Assembly: GCA_028874215.1 (NCBI GenBank)
Contig: JAPPLF010000018.1
Span: 1 to 64,000 of the forward strand
Direction: 5' to 3'
Origin: Acidobacteriota bacterium
Lineage (GTDB): Bacteria > Acidobacteriota > UBA6911 > RPQK01 > JAJDTT01
Length of the DNA: 64,000 nt
Translations under genes and position numbers: made by a program
Shown here: positions 19,935-27,969 of the stretch, one piece after another
Layout of the letters: each line of letters opens with the position of its first letter
How positions within the stretch are numbered: the stretch's first letter is position 1
Notes under the pieces: model-generated
Database searches by the model: none
What the model saw: only the letters and a program-made list of their open reading frames with translations
What the model was told of the DNA's origin: nothing

Positions 19935-21134
19935 ATGTCAGAGCATACTCCGGTTCGAATGATGGCCATATTGTCGATGGGACTCGCCGCCCTGGTGGGG
20001 TTGAACCCCTGGCCGGCGAGCCTCGCTGGAGGGTCCGCGGCAGCGGCAAAGCGGGCCGAATGGACCCACCCCCAGGCTCGACAACTGGTCACGGACCGCG
20101 ACGGCCCCTTCGTTTTGCTGGACGACGGCCGGCTCATGACGGTGGAGGGCAACGAAGCCCACTTCTCCCGCGACGACGGCCGCACCTGGAGCAGCAGGGG
20201 ACCCGTGTTCCGGGAACGGGACCCCGAAATACATCGGGAATGGCGCGTCCTGCACAAGACCCGGGAGGGCGCTATCGTGCTGGTGTTCCTGGACACCAAG
20301 ACCCGGAAATGGGGTTGGAACAACGAGACCCACGAACCGGAGCCCGGTGTCTTCAACGAGGTCTGGTCCGTACGCAGTCTGGATGGCGGGGAAAGTTGGA
20401 TCGATGCCCAGCTCCTCTCCCGGGAATACTGCGGGGCCATGGTCGATATCCTGGAGACCAGTTCCGGCCGGGTGGTGGTTCCCGTGATGAAGGTCCTGCG
20501 CAATCCGGGGCGCCACGCCTTCGTATTCTACTTTTCCGACGACGCGGGCCGCACCTGGGCCCGGAGCAATCTCATCGATCTGGGTGGACACGGGCATCAC
20601 GACGGGGCCATCGAGCCGACTCTGGTCCAACTCCGGGACGGCCGCCTCTGGACTCTGATCCGCACCAACTGGGACCGCTTCTGGGAGGCGTTCTCCCAGG
20701 ACGAGGGCCGTTCCTGGCGGGTGATCCGTCCCAGCGGCATCGACGCCAGCAGCGCCCCGGGCCACCTGATCCGCCTGTCCAGCGGCCGTCTCGTCCTGGC
20801 CTGGAACCGTCTCCACCCGGAGGGGATGACGCTCCAGGAGTGGAACCGCACGCCCGGAGCGCGCAGGGAATTTCCCTATTCCCGCATTCCCGGCAGTTCC
20901 CAGCGGGGAGAGCTGTCCATCGCCTTCTCGGAAGACGACGGCAAGACCTGGACCCGCCCCCAGGTGGTGGCCCGGCAGCCCGGCGGGTGGCTCTCCTACC
21001 CATTCCTGTTCGAACGCCGGCCCGGTGAGATCTGGCTGACGACCCACTATGCGGGGATTCGCACCGGCGGCAGGAGGGAGATCATTGCCGGCGTGCGGCT
21101 GCGGCTGATGGAGTCGGATTTCGCTGGAGAATGA
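19935..21134 (+). CDS. Secreted sialidase-like (BNR/Asp-box) protein
   Basis: About 399 residues. The N terminus is a signal peptide (MAILSMGLAALVGLNPWPAS). The body is a six-bladed propeller of the sialidase superfamily with at least four Asp boxes: SRDDGRTW, SLDGGESW, SDDAGRTW and SEDDGKTW. Such exo-acting proteins include true neuraminidases and glycosidases of other specificity. The catalytic Arg triad and Tyr/Glu were not located with certainty, so sialic acid specificity is unproven. ATG 19935 is chosen over 19908 because AAAGGAA lies upstream. It is divergent from the efflux operon, separated by 227 bases without a gene. First gene of the glycan region. Confidence 0.8.
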   Translation: MSEHTPVRMMAILSMGLAALVGLNPWPASLAGGSAAAAKRAEWTHPQARQLVTDRDGPFVLLDDGRLMTVEGNEAHFSRDDGRTWSSRGPVFRERDPEIHREWRVLHKTREGAIVLVFLDTKTRKWGWNNETHEPEPGVFNEVWSVRSLDGGESWIDAQLLSREYCGAMVDILETSSGRVVVPVMKVLRNPGRHAFVFYFSDDAGRTWARSNLIDLGGHGHHDGAIEPTLVQLRDGRLWTLIRTNWDRFWEAFSQDEGRSWRVIRPSGIDASSAPGHLIRLSSGRLVLAWNRLHPEGMTLQEWNRTPGARREFPYSRIPGSSQRGELSIAFSEDDGKTWTRPQVVARQPGGWLSYPFLFERRPGEIWLTTHYAGIRTGGRREIIAGVRLRLMESDFAGE

Positions 21135-21185
21135 GTTTTCGGAGAGCGTCTGTCCCTGGACGGGTGCGCTCTTGGTCCTTGTTCC

Positions 21186-22418
21186 TCAGCTTGTGGAATT
21201 CGCGCCCAACTCCTCCAGGTACCACTGGCAGAACCGGTCCACCGTCTCCTCGGCGGTACTGTAGATTCCCGGACGGTAGTAGCGGCTGTTGACGCCGGCC
21301 TGGTTGTTCTCGCAGATCTCCTTGTCCTCTTCCAGCGTCTTGAGCCACAGCCAGGTCACCTCGTCCGGATCGTAGTCGACGCCCTCGACGGCGTCGGGAT
21401 GCACGAGCCAGGTGAGCTCCACCTCGGTCTCCTGGGCGGAGACCGGCGTGAACCGGGTCGCCATTCCGTAGTCGTTGGTGGCGACGAGCCAGTTGATGGG
21501 AAAGAACATGATGGAGGAGACGCCCCCGTCGTAGGCGTCGTAGTCCCCCATGAGGGGAGCCAAGGGTTGCCCGGTCCTGCTCTGGGTCAGATAGCCCGGA
21601 CGGATGGGTCGGCGGCCCCCGTGCTGCCGGATTCCCGTGTCTCGGTCGAACGGTTCGGGATCGTGATCCGTCCGGCAGATCTCCTTCTTCCACCGGGAGG
21701 TGTAGCGGTCCAGCTCCTCGCCGAAGCGCTTCGATTCGCCCGCCCGCACGTAGCTCATGACGGAGGTCAGCTCGGGATGCGTGTGAAGGCAGTGGTAGCA
21801 CTCGAAGAAGTTCTCGGCCACCAGCTTCCAGTTGGCGCGGATGACGTGACTGACGCGCGAGCAGATCTTGGCTGCCGGCCATCCATGGGGAGAAAAGAGG
21901 TTCGAGATGTCCCGGGCGAGGGGATCGAACGGCGGGGGCGCCTCGGCCAGGCAGATGAAGATCAGTCCTTCAACGACGCGGACATGGCAACGGTGCAGGG
22001 GGAAATCCTCCCGATCGAAGCCGCCGGGCATGTGCCGGGCGGAGAGCAGGGACCCGTCCAATCCGTAGGTCCAGGAGTGGTAGGGACAGACGAAGCGCTT
22101 GACCGAACCCTCCTCCTCCAGGCAGATCCTGGATCCGCGATGCCGGCAGACATTGAGCAGGGCGCGGATCTCGTCGTCCCGGTCCCGGACGATCACCACC
22201 GACTCTCCGCCCAGAGAATAGAGGAAATAGTCGCCGGCGGCCGGCAGCCGGCTCACGTGGCCCACGATCTGCCAATGGCGCAGGTGGATCCGCTCCATGT
22301 CCAGCTCGAAGATCCGCGATGAGTTGTAAAACGGCTGCTCCAGGGTGAGGCCGGGCTTTCGGGAGTCGATCAACTGCGACAAGGAGAATCCGTTACCGAC
22401 TGCGTCTGTCATAACCAT
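21186..22418 (-). CDS. Rieske non-heme iron oxygenase, alpha subunit type
   Basis: About 410 residues. The Rieske [2Fe-2S] site is CRH (C91, H93) and CPYH (C111, H114). The mononuclear iron site follows in ENFFECYHCLHTHPE (H209 and H214), as in ring-hydroxylating oxygenase large subunits and the carnitine/glycine-betaine monooxygenase group. It needs a reductase and possibly a ferredoxin partner, not encoded alongside; the ferredoxin at 51853 is too far to claim. The 5' end has three in-frame options (TTG 22430, ATG 22418, ATG 22412), none with a good Shine-Dalgarno. The esterase upstream is on the same strand. Substrate unknown; in this context a glycan substituent or a quaternary amine is conceivable. 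Confidence 0.87.
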   Translation of the reverse strand: MVMTDAVGNGFSLSQLIDSRKPGLTLEQPFYNSSRIFELDMERIHLRHWQIVGHVSRLPAAGDYFLYSLGGESVVIVRDRDDEIRALLNVCRHRGSRICLEEEGSVKRFVCPYHSWTYGLDGSLLSARHMPGGFDREDFPLHRCHVRVVEGLIFICLAEAPPPFDPLARDISNLFSPHGWPAAKICSRVSHVIRANWKLVAENFFECYHCLHTHPELTSVMSYVRAGESKRFGEELDRYTSRWKKEICRTDHDPEPFDRDTGIRQHGGRRPIRPGYLTQSRTGQPLAPLMGDYDAYDGGVSSIMFFPINWLVATNDYGMATRFTPVSAQETEVELTWLVHPDAVEGVDYDPDEVTWLWLKTLEEDKEICENNQAGVNSRYYRPGIYSTAEETVDRFCQWYLEELGANSTS

Positions 22419-22455
22419 GTCACATCGCAATTGAATTGAACGCGGAAGCCGCCAT

Positions 22456-23358
22456 CTATCTGGCCAGCAGCTTTGCCATCAGGAACTCCGTCGCACTGGC
22501 GTACTGCGCCGACTTCGATACGCCTTCGATGAGCAAGTGGCACTCGTGTCCCAGGCGGTCCGACTTCTCCTTGACCTTGATCCCGTACACGGGGTGGTGG
22601 ATCCCGTGCCCGGCGTCCTCCGAGGGGAGCGTCATGTTGTTTCCATACGTCATCAGCAGCGGGGGATCGTCGGCGGTCAGATGATTGTAGGGCGAGAACT
22701 CGATGTAAAGCGGCCGGTGCTTCTCGTAGTTGGCCAGGGCCGCTTCGATGGTCTGCTCGCCCACCGCCATGTTGATCATGCGATGCTTCAGGACGTTGGG
22801 TCCCAACCAGGGTTCGATCACCTTGGGGTCGATGGAGGTCTGTCCGCCGTGAACTGCCGCCGCCGTCACCCGGGTCGACTCGCGGAACACGGGGTCGGCG
22901 GCGTGGGGGTCCGCCAGATCGTCGTGCAGCAGGAGCCACATGGAGGTGCACGCTCCCGCGCTGCTTCCGGTCAAAGCGATGCGACGCTTGTCGAGGTTCC
23001 ACTCCGAGGCCTTCCAGCGCAGAAACTGGATGGCCCGGGCTGCATCGTGAACCGGAGCCGGAAGGGGGGACCCGGGGGTCAGGCGGTAGTTGACGGCGGC
23101 GTAGGAGATACCCTTCTTGAGGTACGGTCGGAAATCCGACAAGTGCCGGGTCTTGTCGCCGCCGGTCCAACCTCCGCCGTGAATGAAGACCAGGAGGGGG
23201 CGGGGACCCTGGCCCTCCGCTTTCCAGAAATCCAGCCGGTTGCGTGCGTGCGGTCCGTAGGCCACGTCGGCGTGGGTCGGCGCCGGCGGGGTCCAGGCAC
23301 CTGCCAAGGTCGAAGTGCACGCCGCCAAGCTCGCCAGCAGGAGCCAGAGAATTGTCAT
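22456..23358 (-). CDS. Secreted alpha/beta-hydrolase (acetyl-esterase/lipase type)
   Basis: A 300-residue exported esterase. The oxyanion-hole motif HGGGW is at residues 60-64 and the nucleophile elbow GSSAG at 131-135 (Ser133). A GHECH stretch near the C terminus probably supplies the catalytic His. The N terminus MTILWLLLASLAAC is a signal sequence with a possible LAAC lipobox at Cys14. A very strong Shine-Dalgarno (GAGGAGGAAACC) fixes ATG 23358; the long open frame upstream is an antisense shadow of the gene at 23638. It belongs to the BD-FAE-like esterases that deacylate polysaccharides. Same strand as the Rieske gene. Confidence 0.85.
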   Translation of the reverse strand: MTILWLLLASLAACTSTLAGAWTPPAPTHADVAYGPHARNRLDFWKAEGQGPRPLLVFIHGGGWTGGDKTRHLSDFRPYLKKGISYAAVNYRLTPGSPLPAPVHDAARAIQFLRWKASEWNLDKRRIALTGSSAGACTSMWLLLHDDLADPHAADPVFRESTRVTAAAVHGGQTSIDPKVIEPWLGPNVLKHRMINMAVGEQTIEAALANYEKHRPLYIEFSPYNHLTADDPPLLMTYGNNMTLPSEDAGHGIHHPVYGIKVKEKSDRLGHECHLLIEGVSKSAQYASATEFLMAKLLAR

Positions 23359-23477
23359 TTCGGTTTCCTCCTCTGAAACGCGCCTATCAGGAGACTCGGT
23401 TTCACGGAGGTTAGCACAAGCCGTTTCCCGGCGGCAGAAGCAAAGTGGCCGCTTCTTGGGGAGCACTCTCCCACGAA

Positions 23478-23496
23478 GGGACAGTCCGTTTTTCCG
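23478..23496 (+). repeat. Short dispersed repeat, copy 1
   Basis: GGGACAGTCCGTTTTTCCG recurs at 48005-48023 with one C-to-T change. It lies in the 279-base gap between the divergent esterase and the propeller protein, which holds no gene. Function unknown. Confidence 0.5.
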
Positions 23497-23637
23497 GAGC
23501 ACAGGAAGCGGGGGAGTGGTCCAGCCGAGTATGGTGATTCCGGACAGGGACCTGTAATCTCTGGGATCCGGCCCGCCCGCGGTGATGCGGGGGCAGCGCG
23601 GCAAAGCTGCAGCAGACGCGGAAATGGAGGTTCGATC

Positions 23638-25101
23638 ATGAGATGGAGAGCGTTGGTTCTGGGAACGGCGGTCCTGTTGTCGTCTCCTGTGGCGGTAACC
23701 GGTTGGGGGAAGTCCGATTTCGACGCGTCGTTGGACATGGGATCCCGGCGGGAGCTCTTCGTGGACTACCACCTGATCGGACAGCTCCGGGGCACCCGCC
23801 TGAAACTGCACGTTCCCCGGCCCGGAGGCGTCGCCATCTCCTACGAAAAACCCTGGGAAGACTGGTACTCCTTCTACACCACCATCCTCAAGGACGGCGA
23901 TACCTACCGCATGTACTACCGCTGCGGCATGGGGGGGCAGTCCTACACCTGCTATGCCGAGAGCCGGGACGGGATTCGTTGGACCCGTCCTTCCCTGGGT
24001 CTGGTCGAGGTCCAAGGGAGCCGTGAGAACAACCTGATCCTGGACTCGGGACACCAGTTCTGCCCCTTCATCGACGGCCGCCCGGGCGTACCGGCGGCGG
24101 AGCGCTACAAGGCCAACATGGAAGCCAGGGGAGGGCTGCTCGGGTACATCTCCGCCGACGGTATTCGTTGGAAGCTGGTCCGCGAGGAAGCGATCGTCCC
24201 CAGGAAAATCAGGAACCACTTCGACTCCCAGAACGTGATGTTCTGGTCGGCGGCGGAGGGCCGTTACGTCCTCTACTGCCGGCACGCCGTCGGGGGGCGC
24301 CGGTCCGTGGCGCGCTCCACTTCCCGGGACTTCCTCAACTGGACCGATCCTGTCCTCATGACCTACAGCGATACGGGCGCCACCGTCCCGTCCCAGCATC
24401 TCTACACCAACCAGACCCATCCTTACTTCCGGGCGCCGCACATCTACGTGGCCTTGCCGGGCCGTTTTCAAGCCGGCCGCCGGGTCCTGGACGAGGCCCA
24501 GACGGCGGAACTGGGCCCGGACCCGGGCTTTCCGCGCGATCCGGACTGGAGAGTCCGGGACATCGCGGATGGGGTTCTCCTGACCAGCCGCGCCGGCACC
24601 ACCATCTATGATTTCACCTTCCGGGAGAGCCTCGTCCGTCCCGGCATCGGCCTCACCAACTGGACCTCGCGCACCAACTACCCGGCGCTGGGAGTGGTTC
24701 CCACCGGACCGGCGGAGATGTCCTTCTACGTCCAGCGGGACTACGGCCAGACCAACGCCCGGCTGGAGCGGATGGTGTTGCGGACGGATGGCTTTTCGTC
24801 GGTCCATGCCCCCTACGAGGGGGCCGAGATGATCACCAGGACCCTCCGGTTCAGCGGCAGCGAGCTGGTGATCAACTACGCCACCTCGGCGGCCGGTAGC
24901 CTCCGGGTCGAAATTCAGGACTCCGGCGGAAATCCCATCGCCGGTTTCTCGGCGGACGACGCCGTCCGGATCATCGGAGACCAGATCGAGCGAGTGGTCT
25001 CCTGGAAGGGGGGCAGCGACCTCAGCCGGATCGCCGGGAAGCCGGTGCGGCTGCGTTTCGTCATGAACGATGCGGATCTCTATTCGTTTAAGTTCCGGTA
25101 G
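23638..25101 (+). CDS. Secreted beta-propeller/beta-sandwich protein, paralogue A (GH43/GH32-like)
   Basis: A 487-residue protein with a signal peptide (residues 1-22). The N-terminal domain looks like a five-bladed propeller of the GH32/43/62/68/117/130 superfamily: RRELFVDYHLIG, PWEDWYSFYTTILKDGDTYR, CYAESRDGIRWTRPSLGL. The C-terminal 100 residues form a sandwich-like module with the family hallmark TSAAGSLRVEIQD, then WKGGSDL and MNDADLYSFKFR. GGAGG lies 7 bases before the ATG. Three close relatives lie at 26340, 41642 and 59211, sharing the same order of motifs. Catalytic acids were not assigned, so the enzyme class is inferred. It is probably a glycosidase or glycan-binding protein of the periplasm or cell surface. 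Confidence 0.7.
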   Translation: MRWRALVLGTAVLLSSPVAVTGWGKSDFDASLDMGSRRELFVDYHLIGQLRGTRLKLHVPRPGGVAISYEKPWEDWYSFYTTILKDGDTYRMYYRCGMGGQSYTCYAESRDGIRWTRPSLGLVEVQGSRENNLILDSGHQFCPFIDGRPGVPAAERYKANMEARGGLLGYISADGIRWKLVREEAIVPRKIRNHFDSQNVMFWSAAEGRYVLYCRHAVGGRRSVARSTSRDFLNWTDPVLMTYSDTGATVPSQHLYTNQTHPYFRAPHIYVALPGRFQAGRRVLDEAQTAELGPDPGFPRDPDWRVRDIADGVLLTSRAGTTIYDFTFRESLVRPGIGLTNWTSRTNYPALGVVPTGPAEMSFYVQRDYGQTNARLERMVLRTDGFSSVHAPYEGAEMITRTLRFSGSELVINYATSAAGSLRVEIQDSGGNPIAGFSADDAVRIIGDQIERVVSWKGGSDLSRIAGKPVRLRFVMNDADLYSFKFR

Positions 25102-25116
25102 GCCGGGAGTGCCGAC

Positions 25117-26139
25117 TCACACGCCGGGCAGGGCCACCTTGGCCAGGTAGATGCTGGTCTCGTCTTCGTGGGACGAGTAGTAGCTGATCCAGAGAAGCCC
25201 CTGGTGCAGGACCATTCCGGCGTAGCTGGTGTCTCCCCCCGATGGCAGCTCCAGGATCTCGGTTGCCGTCGCTGCCTCCGGGTCCATCCACCAGAGGAGG
25301 GTCCGGCGCTCGCCGCCGGGAAGGTGCTGGCGGCCCGACGCCACCAGGCGGCCATCCGGCAGGACCAGGAGGTCGGGACCGCCGATGACCACGTTGAGAT
25401 CCTTCCAATTCCATTGTGTGTACGGCGGCTGCGAGGTTCCGATCTGGGCGGTGTTGTCCTCCCCGTCGCGCCGCAGAAGGCAGACAGCGGTTCCATCGTC
25501 CCGGAACACGATGGCGGTTTCGTTGGGAGACCCGCGATCGAAAAGGACGGGCACCAGGGTCTCGAATCGGAGTCCGTCTTCGCTCTTGTAGAGCCGGACG
25601 AACTCGTCCTGGCTGGGGCGGTGGCCGGCGGCCCGGTGATCGGCGTATGCTCCGCCGTAGGCCGTCCCTTTATGCCAAGTGACCCGCCAGAGCAGGAAGT
25701 CGGGCTCGCCCACCCGCTGAGGGGTGCTCCATTTTGTCCCGTCCCGGGAAAACCAGACCAGCGAGTAAAACTCCAGGTGGTCCTCGGCCAGGTCCCGCCG
25801 GTCCAGCGCCAGCGCCATGAGACGCCCGTCCGGGGTCACCTCCAGCTTGGGGTCCCTCAGATCCTGTCCCGGTTCTCGGGGAAAGTGGGCGACAGAGGAC
25901 CACGTTTCCCCGTCCGCCGAGGTGATGATCCGGATGGTTCCGTCGGAGGAAACGTGACTCTCTCCTTCCCGAAAAGTGCAGAACCAACGGTCCTGGAAGC
26001 GGACCAGATCGGTGAAGGCGCTATGGGGAGCCCGGTCCCAGATCTTTTGGACCGAGACCAGTTGGGCCCCCGGCGGCCCGCAGCCGGCGGCCAAGGATAC
26101 GGCCGGGAGCAACAGCAGGAATGGATTCCATCTCGACAT
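25117..26139 (-). CDS. Sialidase-like (BNR) lipoprotein
   Basis: A 340-residue propeller protein. The signal sequence ends in the lipobox LAAGC (Cys20), so it is membrane-anchored. Asp-box-like turns include TSADGETW, SRDGTKW and KSEDGLRF. The start is fixed by GAGGAGAATCGA just before the ATG. It is convergent with paralogue A (15 bases apart) and divergent from paralogue B. It is shorter and more diverged than the sialidase at 19935; the catalytic residues could not be placed with confidence. Exo-glycosidase or a non-catalytic relative are both possible. Confidence 0.72.
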   Translation of the reverse strand: MSRWNPFLLLLPAVSLAAGCGPPGAQLVSVQKIWDRAPHSAFTDLVRFQDRWFCTFREGESHVSSDGTIRIITSADGETWSSVAHFPREPGQDLRDPKLEVTPDGRLMALALDRRDLAEDHLEFYSLVWFSRDGTKWSTPQRVGEPDFLLWRVTWHKGTAYGGAYADHRAAGHRPSQDEFVRLYKSEDGLRFETLVPVLFDRGSPNETAIVFRDDGTAVCLLRRDGEDNTAQIGTSQPPYTQWNWKDLNVVIGGPDLLVLPDGRLVASGRQHLPGGERRTLLWWMDPEAATATEILELPSGGDTSYAGMVLHQGLLWISYYSSHEDETSIYLAKVALPGV

Positions 26140-26339
26140 TCGATTCTCCTCGTGCGGTACGGACCGGATCGAGTATAGGCTGACGATTCGAAAACGAAAG
26201 GCAGCGGGCCGGCTCGCCCAGCACCATCAACCCATAGTAAGCTGCCACCTCTCCCGTCACTTTGGTGTATCAGCCCCCTCGCGATCGCAATCGGGCCGGC
26301 CGGGGCAATGGCTCCCAAGACAAGGAAGATCCGGATCTC

Positions 26340-27839
26340 ATGAGCCAGCGTCGAGAGACCCGCCGCGACTGGCTCAAGTCTGCGGGCGTCGGCGGCCTGA
26401 CGCTGGGAGCAGGGGCATTCCTGCCCGGCCGGAGCGCCGTCCCCGATCGCTCCGGACCCGTCGACGTCGGATCGCGGCGGCAGTTGTTTCTGGACGACTT
26501 CTGGTTCGATTCGTCACGCAATATCGAACTTGCGCTGCACCGTCCCGTTCCCCGCGAAACGGCGCTGGAGAGCGACCGGCCCTGGGAAGCGGAAGGCATC
26601 CACTACAGCTCCGTCGTCCACTCGGGCGGCCGCTATCAGATGTGCTACCGGGCAGGGCGCCGAACCTGCTATGCGGAAAGCGGCGACGGCATCCTCTGGA
26701 CCAAGCCGAACCTGGGCCTCCACCCGTTCCGAGGTTCCCGGGACAACAACATCCTGGGAGGCGCCGAGCTGCACAACGCCAGCCAGATCCTGGATCCCAA
26801 CGAGCCGCCGGGCAGTCCCGGACGCTACAAGATGATCGCCTCTTCCGGCGGGCTTCGCGGTTATGTCTCTTCGGACGGTATCGGTTGGAAGCCGGTGCGG
26901 GAGACTGCCCTGGTCACCTCGGGGCCCTTCGACAGCCACAACACCCTGCTGTGGGACGATGAACACGGGCGCTACGTCATCTACATGCGTGGCGTCGACA
27001 CGTCGACCGGAGGTCCCGTGATCTGGGATCCCGTCGGACGGCGTTATGTCCACAACCGGCCCGAAGTGGACAAGTCCCGTTTCAAAGGCGGCCGCCGAGC
27101 GATTCGGCGCTGCGAGTCCCGGGATTTCCTCCACTGGTCGGAGCCGGAACTGGTGTTGGCCCGGGACCGGAAGGATCCCGCCAACCTTCATCACTACACC
27201 AACGCCGCCGTCAATTATTTCCGCGCGGCCCGCAGTTTTCTCATGTTCCCCATGGTGTTCTACGTCAGGGACGACAAGAGCCTGCCTTATCAAACCGGCC
27301 TCTCCGACATTCAATTGGCCACCAGCCGGGACGGAGTGCATTGGCGGCGTCCGCTCCGGAAGCCTTTCCTGAGCCCGGGTCTCGACCAACGCAATTGGGT
27401 GGACCGGAATCCCATCATGGGGCAGGGGGTGGTGCCCACCGGGGCCGACGAGATCTCCATGTACTACACGGAGCTGTACCGCTCGCCGGAATGCCGGCTC
27501 CGGCGGTGCTCGCTGCGGAGCGACGGCTTCGTGTCGGTGGAAGGCCCCTATGCAGGATGGGGTGAATTCACGACCCGGCCCATCGTGTTCAGGGGCGCCC
27601 GGCTGGAGCTCAACTACAGCACCAGCGCAGGGGGCGGCCTTCGGGTCGAGCTCCAGGACGAAACCGGAACTCCGCTCCCGGGTGTGGGAATGAAGGATTG
27701 CCCTCGGATCACCGGAGATCGAACCGGGGGAATCGTGCGGTGGAAGCCCGGGGTTGACCTCGCCCGCTTCGCCGGCTTTCGGGTTCGCCTGCGGATTCGT
27801 CTCCGCGACGCCCATCTGTACGCATTCCGGTTTCACTGA
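26340..27839 (+). CDS. Tat-exported propeller/beta-sandwich protein, paralogue B
   Basis: A 499-residue member of the same family as 23638. A twin-arginine signal (TRRDWLKSAGVGGLTLGAG) replaces the Sec signal of paralogue A, so it is exported folded, perhaps with a cofactor or quickly folding core. Then come RRQLFLDDFWFD, CYAESGDGILWTKPNLGL, and the C-terminal hallmark STSAGGGLRVELQDETGTPL with RDAHLYAFRFH. ATG 26340 lies at the Tat signal; the frame is open upstream to 26262. It probably shares a transcript with the propeller-PHP lipoprotein 130 bases downstream. Confidence 0.7.
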   Translation: MSQRRETRRDWLKSAGVGGLTLGAGAFLPGRSAVPDRSGPVDVGSRRQLFLDDFWFDSSRNIELALHRPVPRETALESDRPWEAEGIHYSSVVHSGGRYQMCYRAGRRTCYAESGDGILWTKPNLGLHPFRGSRDNNILGGAELHNASQILDPNEPPGSPGRYKMIASSGGLRGYVSSDGIGWKPVRETALVTSGPFDSHNTLLWDDEHGRYVIYMRGVDTSTGGPVIWDPVGRRYVHNRPEVDKSRFKGGRRAIRRCESRDFLHWSEPELVLARDRKDPANLHHYTNAAVNYFRAARSFLMFPMVFYVRDDKSLPYQTGLSDIQLATSRDGVHWRRPLRKPFLSPGLDQRNWVDRNPIMGQGVVPTGADEISMYYTELYRSPECRLRRCSLRSDGFVSVEGPYAGWGEFTTRPIVFRGARLELNYSTSAGGGLRVELQDETGTPLPGVGMKDCPRITGDRTGGIVRWKPGVDLARFAGFRVRLRIRLRDAHLYAFRFH

Positions 27840-27969
27840 TTCCTGCGTGGCGGGTGCCGGGACAAGAAAGCGTTCAGAACATCGGTTCGATCTCCGATCC
27901 GCCGGACAGTCCCACTCGGCTGTTATTGTTGAGACCGGCCGGATCACCATCATTTTCGGAGGATCTACA

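Noticed and set aside
22456-24807. 783-residue minus-strand open frame
   Set aside because: Only the 3' part from ATG 23358 has a signal peptide, ribosome site and esterase motifs; the rest is antisense to paralogue A with no protein-like features.
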